The notes below the pieces were generated by a model, which was not told the origin of the DNA, did no database searches, and saw only the letters and a program-made list of their open reading frames with translations. Both the position numbers and the translations under genes were made by a program. Below are positions 24,385-32,618 of a DNA stretch of 32,618 bases, one piece after another. The first letter of the stretch is position 1; each line of letters opens with the position of its first letter. This DNA comes from Streptomyces sp. SID9727 (GTDB taxonomy: Bacteria; Actinomycetota; Actinomycetes; Streptomycetales; Streptomycetaceae): the NCBI RefSeq assembly GCF_010550605.1, contig NZ_JAAGNI010000123.1, forward strand, positions 1-32,618. Direction: 5' to 3'.

Positions 24385-24867
24385 ATGCCGCGTAGACGGC
24401 CCGGCGCGCTGCGCGCCGAGAATCCGGCCCCGCCCGTCTGGGGCCCTTGGACCTGTCGCATTCCGGGGTTGTCCGAGCGCACCTGCGCCGAGATCCAGCG
24501 CACGGAGCACGAGCACGATGGCTCCTGGGCCGGGCTGTGGGACGGCTTGTGGGACGGGGCGGTGGAAGCCGCGCTCAGGCACTACCGGGCGTTCCTGCGC
24601 CGGCCCGGCCGCTACCTGGACCTGTGCTTCCCGGCCTCTCCCCATCCGGAGTCGTCGCTCGTCGACGTGGCGAACGCCCGGGACATACTGCAAGAAGCGT
24701 TGCGTGCGCTTCCGCAGCCGTCCCGCGCCGGACTCGGGCGAGTGGTGGCGTGTCTGGACGCGGAGTTCCGCCGCCGGACCTTGCCCGACCCACACGCCCA
24801 CCGGCGCCTGCGGTGGCATGGCGAATGGTGGCACCGACGCCTCTACGACGGTGAATTCCGGTGGTGA
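24385..24867 (+). CDS. Hypothetical protein, 160 aa
   Basis: I do not recognise this protein. Evidence that it is real: ATG with GAAAGG 7 nt upstream, a candidate promoter just before it, and strong G/C bias at third codon positions from about codon 35 onward. The first ~30 residues are Arg/Pro-rich and may be disordered. The rest is rich in tryptophan, arginine and histidine (GLWDGLWDG near 50, HYRAFLRRPGRYLDLCF near 65-81, and the ending RRLRWHGEWWHRRLYDGEF) and predicts as mostly helical. No signal peptide or membrane segment. It stands alone between the Rv3235-family gene and the repeat-rich spacer before secA. A narrow lineage-specific gene is the likeliest explanation. Confidence 0.6.
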   Translation: MPRRRPGALRAENPAPPVWGPWTCRIPGLSERTCAEIQRTEHEHDGSWAGLWDGLWDGAVEAALRHYRAFLRRPGRYLDLCFPASPHPESSLVDVANARDILQEALRALPQPSRAGLGRVVACLDAEFRRRTLPDPHAHRRLRWHGEWWHRRLYDGEFRW

Positions 24868-24952
24868 GGGTCCGGCCGCCCGAGGTCTCTCGGCAGGACA
24901 GAGCCTTTCGCCCTCAGTCGTGCACCACGTCGCAAGGCGACGGGGGGCGCGC

Positions 24953-25035
24953 AGGGCCGGGGAGCCGCGCCCGGGCTCAGAGGGCCGGGGAGCCGCGCCC
25001 GGGCCCAGAGGGCCGGGGAGCCGGCCCGGGCCCAG
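24953..25035. repeat. Three ~28-bp tandem repeats
   Basis: The unit starts AGGGCCGGGGAGCCG and ends CGGGCTCAG or CGGGCCCAG, at 24953-24980, 24981-25008 and 25009-25035. Copies 1 and 2 differ at one base; copy 3 is shortened by one. Each unit could fold into a small G/C hairpin. Confidence 0.85.
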
Positions 25036-25149
25036 AGAAAGGCACGCAGAGACCGCAAGGGGCCGTACAGGGCCCGTGGGGGCCCGTACAGGCCCACCGT
25101 GCCGTGCGGGCCCCGCCCCCACCCGCACTCCCCCGGCCCCACCGGCCCC

Positions 25150-25295
25150 TCCCAGCCCCGCCGGCGTTTGAGGCGCGGGGCCCGGGGCGGAGCCCCGAAA
25201 CCCACCCCGGCGCGCACCCCGGCCCCTCCCCCTCCGGCCGCAAGGAGCGGGGTCCGGGGGCGGAGCCCCCGGTTTCGGGAAGGGGCGGGGAGGGG
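25150..25295. repeat. Dispersed streptomycete intergenic repeat, copy 2, with hairpins
   Basis: The core CCAGCCCCGCCGGCGTTTGA at about 25152-25171 is followed by two hairpins of the form (C)GGGGC-GGA-GCCCC(G): 25183-25197 and the longer 25254-25272 (8-bp stem, 3-nt loop), then GTTTCGGGAAGGGGCGGG. I recall this arrangement in many Streptomyces spacers, usually downstream of genes. A degenerate relative is at 16611-16660. Confidence 0.65.
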
Positions 25296-25320
25296 ACCAA
25301 GCCCGCCGCAGGCGCAACGC

Positions 25321-25338
25321 ACCCGCACCCGCACCCGC
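25321..25338. repeat. ACCCGC hexamer run
   Basis: Three perfect ACCCGC copies in a row; a simple-sequence tract with no evident role. Confidence 0.7.
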
Positions 25339-25393
25339 ACCGGTCAACCCCCACCCCCCCACCCCAACAACGCCGCGCCCCCCGAACACAACC

Positions 25394-25421
25394 GGGCCGG
25401 ACACCACCCGGTGCCCGGCCC
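25394..25421 (-). terminator. secA terminator
   Basis: GGGCCGGACACC (25394-25405) pairs with GGTGCCCGGCCC (25410-25421) at 11 of 12 positions around a 4-nt loop, 35 nt downstream of the secA stop on the minus strand. Confidence 0.7.
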
Positions 25422-25455
25422 AGCTACAACCCACAACCCACAACGTCAGCGCACG

Positions 25456-28272
<2,817 letters not shown>

Positions 28273-28364
28273 TGAGGCTGGTCTCCTTGCCGGTCGGGCC
28301 TGGGCACTGGGTCGTGTGATGGACTCGGGCACGGGCACGGCAGGTGGGCCCCACCGCAACGGTC

Positions 28365-28370
28365 ATCGTA
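28365..28370 (-). promoter_or_regulatory. Possible secA -10 box
   Basis: Minus-strand TACGAT at 28370-28365 would give an ~85-nt leader. No convincing -35 lies upstream, so this is tentative. Confidence 0.25.
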
Positions 28371-28418
28371 AGCGAGGACCCCGCCGCGCCGGGAGGGCTG
28401 CCACCGCGTTGTCCCCGC

Positions 28419-28499
28419 GGTGCCCTTCAGAGTCAACGGACGAAGGGCACCGAAGGTGCCGGGGAACCACGAAAAGTAGTCGCTTCGCCACCGGCACCT
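28419..28499 (+). promoter_or_regulatory. Mutually exclusive hairpins ahead of the GNAT gene
   Basis: Four complementary segments occur in order: A GGTGCCCTT (28419-28427), B AAGGGCACC (28443-28451), C AGGTGCCGG (28454-28462), D CCGGCACCT (28491-28499). A pairs perfectly with B (9 bp) and C with D (9 bp), while B and C can instead form a tight 6-bp hairpin with loop GAA (28446-28460). This is the layout of an attenuator-like switch. D ends 15 nt before the GNAT ATG. Function is unproven; overlapping operators are an alternative. Confidence 0.4.
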
Positions 28500-28514
28500 C
28501 ACCAGAATCCCCGC

Positions 28515-29114
28515 ATGGAGCCTTTGGAACAGATCACCCTCACCACCGACCGCCTGCTGCTGCGCCCCTTCACCTCCGAGGACACCGACGCGGTGTACGA
28601 GGCGTGCCAGGACCCGGACATCCAGCGCTGGACGGTCGTTCCCTCGCCGTACGCGCGCTCGGACGCGGAGTTCTTCACCGACCGCCTTTCGCCCGACGGC
28701 TGGCGGGACGGCTCGATGTACAACTTCGCGGTGCGGACCCGTGAGGACGGGGTGCTGACGGGCGCGCTCGGCGTCAACCGGCGCAGCCGCTCGGGTACGT
28801 ACGAGATCGGCTTCTGGACCGCCTCGGAACGGCGCGGCCGCGGCTACATGACCGAGGCCGTCCTGTGCGCCGCCCGCTGGTCCTTCACCGCACTCGGCTG
28901 CGACCGGCTGGAGTGGCGCGCGGAGGTCGGCAACGTCCCTTCCCGGGCCGTCGCCCTGCGCGCGGGCTTCCGCATGGAGGGTGAGCAGCGCTCGGGCCTG
29001 CTCAACAAGGGCGTGCGCCGCGATACGTGGGTGGGCGCGCTGCTCCCCGCGGACCTCGGCCTTCCGGGCACCGCCGCCTACGTACCGGCGACCGGTGTCA
29101 GTGCCGCCCCCTAG
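28515..29114 (+). CDS. GNAT-family N-acetyltransferase (RimJ/RimL type)
   Basis: The 199-aa protein opens with LTTDRLLLRPFTSEDTDAVYEACQDPDIQRW, the hallmark of the RimJ/RimL subgroup (Acetyltransf_3). The acetyl-CoA pyrophosphate loop is RRGRGYMTEA near 110-119, and RLEWRAEVGNVPSRAVALRAGF (about 135-156) is the fold's final strand-helix. It would transfer acetyl from acetyl-CoA to an N-terminal amine or small molecule in the cytoplasm; the substrate cannot be told. ATG at 28515 is taken although no ribosome-binding site precedes it. The last ~20 residues (LGLPGTAAYVPATG) are a loose tail. It is probably co-transcribed with the glycosylase gene 10 nt downstream. Confidence 0.88.
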   Translation: MEPLEQITLTTDRLLLRPFTSEDTDAVYEACQDPDIQRWTVVPSPYARSDAEFFTDRLSPDGWRDGSMYNFAVRTREDGVLTGALGVNRRSRSGTYEIGFWTASERRGRGYMTEAVLCAARWSFTALGCDRLEWRAEVGNVPSRAVALRAGFRMEGEQRSGLLNKGVRRDTWVGALLPADLGLPGTAAYVPATGVSAAP

Positions 29115-29124
29115 AGTGCGGAGC

Positions 29125-30300
29125 ATGACGTCTGTGCAGCCACCCGCAGTCGAACTCTCCGCCGACCAGGCCCGCCGGATAGCCCTGCGTGCCCAGGGTT
29201 TCCTGGGCGCACCGGACCGGCGGTCGGGGGTCCCCGGGGTGCTGCGCCACCTCGGCGCCGTACAGCTGGACACGATCTCGGTGCTGGCCCGCTCGCACGA
29301 GCTGATCCCGTACGCGCGCCTCGGCGCGATCGGGCGGCGCACGGTCGAGGAGGCGTACTGGTCGGGCGGCCGCGCCTTCGAGTACTGGTCGCACGCGGCG
29401 TGCATCCTGCCCGTCGAGGAGTGGCCGCACTTCGCGTTCCGGCGGCGCGCCTACCGGGCCCGGCCGCAGTGGTCCCACGACCTGCCGGACGGCGCGTACG
29501 ACACCGTCATCAAGCAGTTGACCGCCGAGGGCCCGCTGACGGCGACGGAGCTGGGCGGCGCGAAGAACGGCGGGGAGTGGTGGGACTGGTCCGCCTCGAA
29601 GGTCGCCGTCGAACGGGCCCTGATGTACGGCGAGGTGGTCTGCACCGAGCGGCGCGGCTGGAAGCGGGTCTACGACCTCGCGGAGCGCGCCCTGCCGGAC
29701 ACCGTGCTGCACGACGACCTGGACGACGCGGAGTGCCTGCGCCGGCTCGTGGCGCTCGCCGGGCAGTCGCTGGGCGTGGGCACCCGGGCGGACATCGCCG
29801 ACTACCACCGCCTGAAGGGCGAGCAGTTCGACGCCGTGGTGGCGGACTCCGGGCTCGTGCCGGTGGCCGTGGAGGGCTGGTCGAAGCCGGCCTGGGCGGA
29901 CCCGGCGGCACTGGCCACCGAGCCCCGCGGCCGGCACCGGACGACGCTTCTCTCGCCGTTCGACTCGCTGGTCTGGGAGCGGGCGCGGACCGAGCGGGTC
30001 TTCGGCTTCACCCACCGCCTGGAGGCGTACGTGCCCAAGCAGAAGCGGGTCCACGGCTATTTCGCGATGCCACTGCTGGCCGGCGGCCGGCTTCAGGGCC
30101 GCGTCGACCCGGCCCGCGAGGGGACGACGCTGATCGCCCGGCAGGTGTCCCTGGCGGGCGCGAAGGCCGTGGCACCGATGGCTCAGGCCCTGGTGGAGGC
30201 GGCTTCCTGGGTCGGTTGCACGGATGTCCGCCTGGAGCGGGTGGAGGCTCCGGAGCTGCGCGGTCCGCTCACGGCGGACATCGGCCGCCTCCTGAGCTGA
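29125..30300 (+). CDS. ycaQ: YcaQ/AlkX-type DNA glycosylase (HTH_42 family)
   Basis: The 391-aa protein belongs to the winged-helix HTH_42 family, whose members AlkZ and YcaQ/AlkX remove alkylated or interstrand-crosslinked bases from DNA. LRHLGAVQLDTISVLARSHELIPYARLG near 45-73 contains the catalytic Q-x-D signature as QLD, which marks the broad-specificity YcaQ-like branch; AlkZ-like enzymes of toxin clusters have QxQ. The C-terminal half with LLSPFDSLVWERARTERVFGF (about 271-292) and HGYFAMPLLAGGRLQGRVDPAR is also conserved. ATG at 29125 is preceded by GAGTGCGGAG, 10 nt after the GNAT stop, suggesting an operon. It probably gives housekeeping protection against alkylating agents; no toxin cluster is nearby. 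Confidence 0.88.
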   Translation: MTSVQPPAVELSADQARRIALRAQGFLGAPDRRSGVPGVLRHLGAVQLDTISVLARSHELIPYARLGAIGRRTVEEAYWSGGRAFEYWSHAACILPVEEWPHFAFRRRAYRARPQWSHDLPDGAYDTVIKQLTAEGPLTATELGGAKNGGEWWDWSASKVAVERALMYGEVVCTERRGWKRVYDLAERALPDTVLHDDLDDAECLRRLVALAGQSLGVGTRADIADYHRLKGEQFDAVVADSGLVPVAVEGWSKPAWADPAALATEPRGRHRTTLLSPFDSLVWERARTERVFGFTHRLEAYVPKQKRVHGYFAMPLLAGGRLQGRVDPAREGTTLIARQVSLAGAKAVAPMAQALVEAASWVGCTDVRLERVEAPELRGPLTADIGRLLS

Positions 30301-30306
30301 CCGCGC

Positions 30307-30338
30307 CCGGTGCGCCGGCCGTCGCGCCGGTTCACCGG
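30307..30338. terminator. Possible bidirectional terminator between ycaQ and response regulator
   Basis: The 31-nt spacer between convergent genes carries CCGGTG (30307-30312) pairing with CACCGG (30333-30338), with an inner CCGG/CCGG pair. The right arm overlaps the regulator's stop codon. Confidence 0.4.
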
Positions 30339-31087
30339 ATCTCCAGGATCTTCTCCCGCATGGCGTAGACGACCGCTTCCATCCGGGAGTGGAGCTGGAG
30401 CTTCTCCAGAATGTTGCGGACGTGGTTCTTCACGGTGTTTTCGGAAATGAACAGTTCCTTCGCGATATCGCGATTGTTCATGCCGGTGGCGACCAGTTTG
30501 AGGACTTCCAGTTCCCGCTCGGTGAGCCGGGGTGCCGGGACCAGCCGGCGTTCGTCGGTGCGCTGGATCATCGACTTGAACTCGGTGAGCAGTTTCGACG
30601 CCATGGACGGGCTGATCTGGGACTGCCCGTCGGCGACGGCGCGAATCGCGGTGGAGACCTCGTCCGTGGAGATCTCCTTGAGGAGGTATCCCGTGGCCCC
30701 GGCCTTGATCGCCTCGTAGAGATCGGCTTCCTCGTCGCTGATCGTCAGCATGATGATCTTCGCGCTGGGGGCCACTTCCTTGATGGACGTGCAGGCTTCG
30801 ATCCCGCCGCGCCGGGGCATCCGCACGTCCATCAGCACGATGTCCGGGAGCAGGTCGGCCGCCTTGTCGACCGCCTCGGCGCCGTCCCCGGCCTCGCCGA
30901 CGACCTCGATGTCCTCCTCGTGCGCGAGGACGATCTCCAGGCCTCGGCGGAAGAGCGCGTGGTCGTCGACCACCAGGACCCGGATGGGCTCCTTGCGGTA
31001 GCCGCCGTCCCGGTCCGCACCGCCGAGGCCGCGTGGGGCGTCGTCGGCCTCACTCGCGTCGCGCACGGGCCCGAAGGTGTCCGCCAT
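30332..31087 (-). CDS. Orphan LuxR/NarL-family response regulator
   Basis: The 251-aa protein has an N-terminal ~33-residue disordered extension, a receiver domain (about 35-150: [14 protein letters not shown] with acidic pocket DD41-42, phospho-acceptor Asp87 in LMDVRMP, Thr in MLTISD and Lys in LLKE) and a C-terminal LuxR helix-turn-helix (about 188-245: [40 protein letters not shown]). All catalytic positions are present, so it should be phosphorylated, but no histidine kinase is adjacent. In S. coelicolor I recall the regulator at this position being studied as OrrA; not verified here. The ATG at 31087-31085 has an excellent GGGGGAGGA site; the reading from 31147 is an artefact. Its upstream neighbour on the same strand is hpf, with a terminator between. 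Confidence 0.93.
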   Translation of the reverse strand: MADTFGPVRDASEADDAPRGLGGADRDGGYRKEPIRVLVVDDHALFRRGLEIVLAHEEDIEVVGEAGDGAEAVDKAADLLPDIVLMDVRMPRRGGIEACTSIKEVAPSAKIIMLTISDEEADLYEAIKAGATGYLLKEISTDEVSTAIRAVADGQSQISPSMASKLLTEFKSMIQRTDERRLVPAPRLTERELEVLKLVATGMNNRDIAKELFISENTVKNHVRNILEKLQLHSRMEAVVYAMREKILEIR

Positions 31088-31116
31088 CGTTCCTCCCCCT
31101 GAAGGCCACGGCCTGA

Positions 31117-31182
31117 AGTTCACGCATGTCCGCCAACGGCAGTTCACAGACCACCGTTTGGCTTGGCTGCCATGATTTCATG
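31117..31182 (-). promoter_or_regulatory. Direct repeats and palindrome upstream of the response regulator
   Basis: Minus-strand GTGAACT occurs twice (31147-31141 and 31123-31117), 24 bp apart, and the 12-bp palindrome CATGATTTCATG lies at 31171-31182. These sit where autoregulatory sites would be, between the hpf terminator and the regulator's ribosome-binding site. No clear -35/-10 pair was found. Confidence 0.35.
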
Positions 31183-31219
31183 CCGGGACGTCAGTGCGGT
31201 GATGACTTGGTGACAGACG

Positions 31220-31256
31220 GGTGCCCCTGGGGGCGCACGGACGCTCCAGGGGCACC
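31220..31256 (-). terminator. hpf terminator
   Basis: GGTGCCCCTGG (31220-31230) is perfectly complementary to CCAGGGGCACC (31246-31256), 15-nt loop, 14 nt beyond the hpf stop on the minus strand. It separates hpf from the response-regulator gene. Confidence 0.8.
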
Positions 31257-31270
31257 ACTCGATGGTGGCG

Positions 31271-31960
31271 TCAGCCGCCGAGCGCGCCGCCCGCGCCGCC
31301 CGCCTCGTCGGCGGCCAGCGGGTCGGTCCTCAGATGAATGACACCGTAGTCGTAGGCGTGCCGCCGGTAGACGACACTGGGTTCCTTCGTCTCGTTGTCC
31401 ACGAACAGATAGAAGTCGTGTCCGACCAGTTCCATCTCGTAGAGGGCCTGGTCGAGCGACATGGGCGCCGCGACGTGCGTCTTCTCGCGCATCACCAGCG
31501 GTCCTTCGCCCTGCACCTCGAGCGAACCGATCCTGGTGGTGGGTACGGCCTGTGCCGTCTCGTCGGGAATCAGCTCGCCGTCACCGTTGAAGGATGCCGC
31601 GTCCGGCACCATCTCTCCGACCTCGGCAGCGGGAATGCGTCCCGTGCCCCGGCGGCTGTAGCGCTTGTCGTGCTGCTTGCGCAGCCGGGCCTCCAGCTTT
31701 CCGGTGGCCAGGTCCAGCGCTGCGTACGGGTCGCCTGCGGCCGCTTCTGCCCTGATGACCGGCCCGCGCGAGCGGAGAGTGATCTCCACCCTGTCGGAGC
31801 GGTCTGCCTGACGAGGGTTCGGCTCCTTGGACACCTCCACGTCGAGGCTGATCACCTTGCCGTCGAACTTCTGGATCTTGTCCAGCTTCAGCTTCTCGGC
31901 CACGTGCTTGCGGAACCGCTCGGGCACCTCGGTCTTGCGGCCCTTGACGACGATGTCCAC
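31271..31960 (-). CDS. hpf: Long-form ribosome hibernation promoting factor
   Basis: The 229-aa protein has an N-terminal S30AE domain (about 1-110: VDIVVKGRKTEVPERFRKHVAEKL, then EITLRSRGPVIRAEA and DPYAALDLATGKLEARLRK), which binds the 30S decoding region. A linker follows, then a C-terminal dimerisation domain (about 165-220: MREKTHVAAPMSLDQALYEMELVGHDFYLFVDNE, then VVYRRHAYDYGVIHL). Having both domains makes it the long HPF that pairs 70S ribosomes into inactive 100S particles. The GTG at 31960-31958 is chosen because ACGGAG lies 6-8 nt upstream and conservation begins there; the frame to 32176 is non-coding in character. The leader is long and has two hairpins. The last residues (ADEAGGAGGALGG) are a flexible tail. 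Confidence 0.95.
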   Translation of the reverse strand: MDIVVKGRKTEVPERFRKHVAEKLKLDKIQKFDGKVISLDVEVSKEPNPRQADRSDRVEITLRSRGPVIRAEAAAGDPYAALDLATGKLEARLRKQHDKRYSRRGTGRIPAAEVGEMVPDAASFNGDGELIPDETAQAVPTTRIGSLEVQGEGPLVMREKTHVAAPMSLDQALYEMELVGHDFYLFVDNETKEPSVVYRRHAYDYGVIHLRTDPLAADEAGGAGGALGG

Positions 31961-31981
31961 GCAGAACTCCGTTCCCGGATC

Positions 31982-32040
31982 GCTCCGCTCGGCGGCGGAG
32001 CATCTCCCTTTTGCACCAGGCCCCGGTGATGGCCGGGGCC
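31982..32040 (-). promoter_or_regulatory. Two hairpins in the hpf leader
   Basis: GCTCCGC (31982-31988) pairs with GCGGAGC (31995-32001), and GGCCCCGG (32019-32026) with CCGGGGCC (32033-32040); both are perfect with 6-nt loops. They lie 22-80 nt upstream of the hpf start and could modulate mRNA stability or translation. No riboswitch class was recognised. Confidence 0.45.
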
Positions 32041-32188
32041 GCGGACTCGGTGACTTCCACCTCCTCCTCCCCAGCCGGCTGGGTTTCCACCCCACCGGAT
32101 TTCCGGTTTCCGAACCACTGGTGGGTCGTCTGCCCGAAACCTGATGGTGCATTCGTCGAGAGCCGGCATTCACCATTCCTCACAACCG

Positions 32189-32217
32189 AACATAGCCTGC
32201 TCGGCCGGATGTCGGCA
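32189..32217 (-). promoter_or_regulatory. Candidate hpf promoter
   Basis: Minus-strand TGCCGA (32217-32212) and TATGTT (32194-32189) are 17 nt apart; transcription from about 32182 would give a ~220-nt leader. The -35 is weak. No stress-sigma consensus (SigR-type GGAAT/GTT) with correct spacing was seen in 32041-32282, which otherwise holds no gene. Confidence 0.3.
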
Positions 32218-32282
32218 CCCGCTACTCGCGCGTACCTCCGTTCAGGTCACTTCGCCCACTCACCACCTGCAACGATTCAAGT

Positions 32283-32618
32283 TCATTTCCAGTTCCGGTT
32301 TATTTCACGGCCGAGGGGACATGCTGCGTCGAAGGCCTGCGGGGAAGCCGCGACCACGGCCGCGGCGCGTACGCCTGGCTCCGCGCGCCCACACGCGGCG
32401 TCGAGTGCCCGGGCCGCCTCGGCCAGCGTGGCCCCCGTGGTGAGCAGGTCGTCCACCAGCACCACCCGTCCGGCGGAGAGCAGCCGTCCACCCCCGGCCA
32501 CCACCCCCAGCGCACCGGCCAGGTTGGCCCGGCGCTCCGCCGCGGTCAGACCCGACTGGTCGGTCACCGGCCGCCGCTGCCGCAGCACCGCGGCAACGGT
32601 CGCCGGGGCGCCCGTCCG
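32283..32618 (-). CDS. ComF-family phosphoribosyltransferase-like protein, C-terminal part
   Basis: The frame runs off the right edge, leaving the last 111 residues. [20 protein letters not shown] is the PRPP-binding motif of type I phosphoribosyltransferases, and [24 protein letters not shown] just before it is the ComF-specific stretch (DQ.GL...ER..N). ComF relatives are linked to DNA uptake in competent bacteria; in streptomycetes the role is unknown. It is on the same strand as hpf and 322 nt upstream of it. The last residues (REINRNWK) are encoded in a locally A/T-rich patch (about 32270-32315), unlike the rest of the gene. The N-terminal zinc-finger half of ComF would be outside the window. 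Confidence 0.85.
   Translation of the reverse strand, partial: RTGAPATVAAVLRQRRPVTDQSGLTAAERRANLAGALGVVAGGGRLLSAGRVVLVDDLLTTGATLAEAARALDAACGRAEPGVRAAAVVAASPQAFDAACPLGREINRNWK

Larger units (their letters stand above)
24868..25455. other. Repeat-rich non-coding spacer between the hypothetical gene and secA
   Basis: No credible gene is found. The 588 bp contain three 28-bp tandem repeats (24953-25035), a duplicated GCCCGTACA-like motif (25063-25092), a dispersed streptomycete repeat with two strong hairpins (25150-25295), a hexamer run (25321-25338) and the secA terminator (25394-25421). G+C is extreme and frames read as low-complexity peptide in every phase. Confidence 0.7.

Noticed and set aside
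23841..24503. A 220-codon minus-strand gene opposite the Rv3235-family gene
   Set aside because: Its translation is proline/arginine-rich with no family resemblance, and the plus strand has promoter, ribosome-binding site and a recognised family.
32019..32040. Riboswitch in the hpf leader
   Set aside because: Only two simple hairpins are visible; no conserved aptamer core of a known class was recognised.

Overview
The base composition (very high G+C, G/C-rich third codon positions, GTG starts, hairpin terminators without U-tracts) and the gene content point to a Streptomyces chromosome. The right-hand gene order (secA, orphan response regulator, hpf, comF-like gene) is one I recall as conserved in the genus. 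Nothing suggests a plasmid, prophage or recent transfer. No tRNA, rRNA, CRISPR array or insertion sequence was seen.

Layout. (1) 1-441: the C-terminal end of an FtsK/SpoIIIE-like ATPase. (2) 603-4387: a carbohydrate-type ABC importer operon with a solute-binding lipoprotein carrying a rare TTA codon, a permease with a ~140-residue extracytoplasmic insert, a second permease, and no ATPase gene. (3) 4698-16535: a cell-wall glycopolymer region. It holds two large teichoic-acid-type polymerases (718 and 1177 aa), a three-gene operon (GT-C-type transferase, GT2-methyltransferase fusion, small DMT/SMR-type flippase), a TetR regulator, and a divergent TagG/TagH-type exporter. (4) 16754-21757: the large (1667 aa) NAD-dependent glutamate dehydrogenase. 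(5) 22150-24867: small genes, namely an HAD hydrolase, a DUF6912-type protein, an Rv3235-family protein and an unrecognised 160-aa protein. (6) 24868-25455: a repeat-rich spacer. (7) 25456-28272: secA. (8) 28515-30300: a GNAT acetyltransferase and a YcaQ/AlkX-type DNA glycosylase. (9) 30332-32618: an orphan LuxR-family response regulator, long-form hpf, and a partial ComF-type phosphoribosyltransferase.

How the genes may work together. In the glycopolymer region the two polymerases would build a phosphate-containing wall polymer in the cytoplasm and TagGH would export it. The GT2-methyltransferase/flippase/GT-C operon has the parts list of a three-component extracytoplasmic glycosylation system, which could decorate the exported polymer with a possibly methylated sugar. 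This link is inferred from gene neighbourhood and domain content. The importer probably borrows a shared ATPase such as MsiK encoded elsewhere. Most terminators here are long hairpins, including an 18-bp stem between convergent genes at 6864-6908 and a perfect 46-nt palindrome at 16550-16595.
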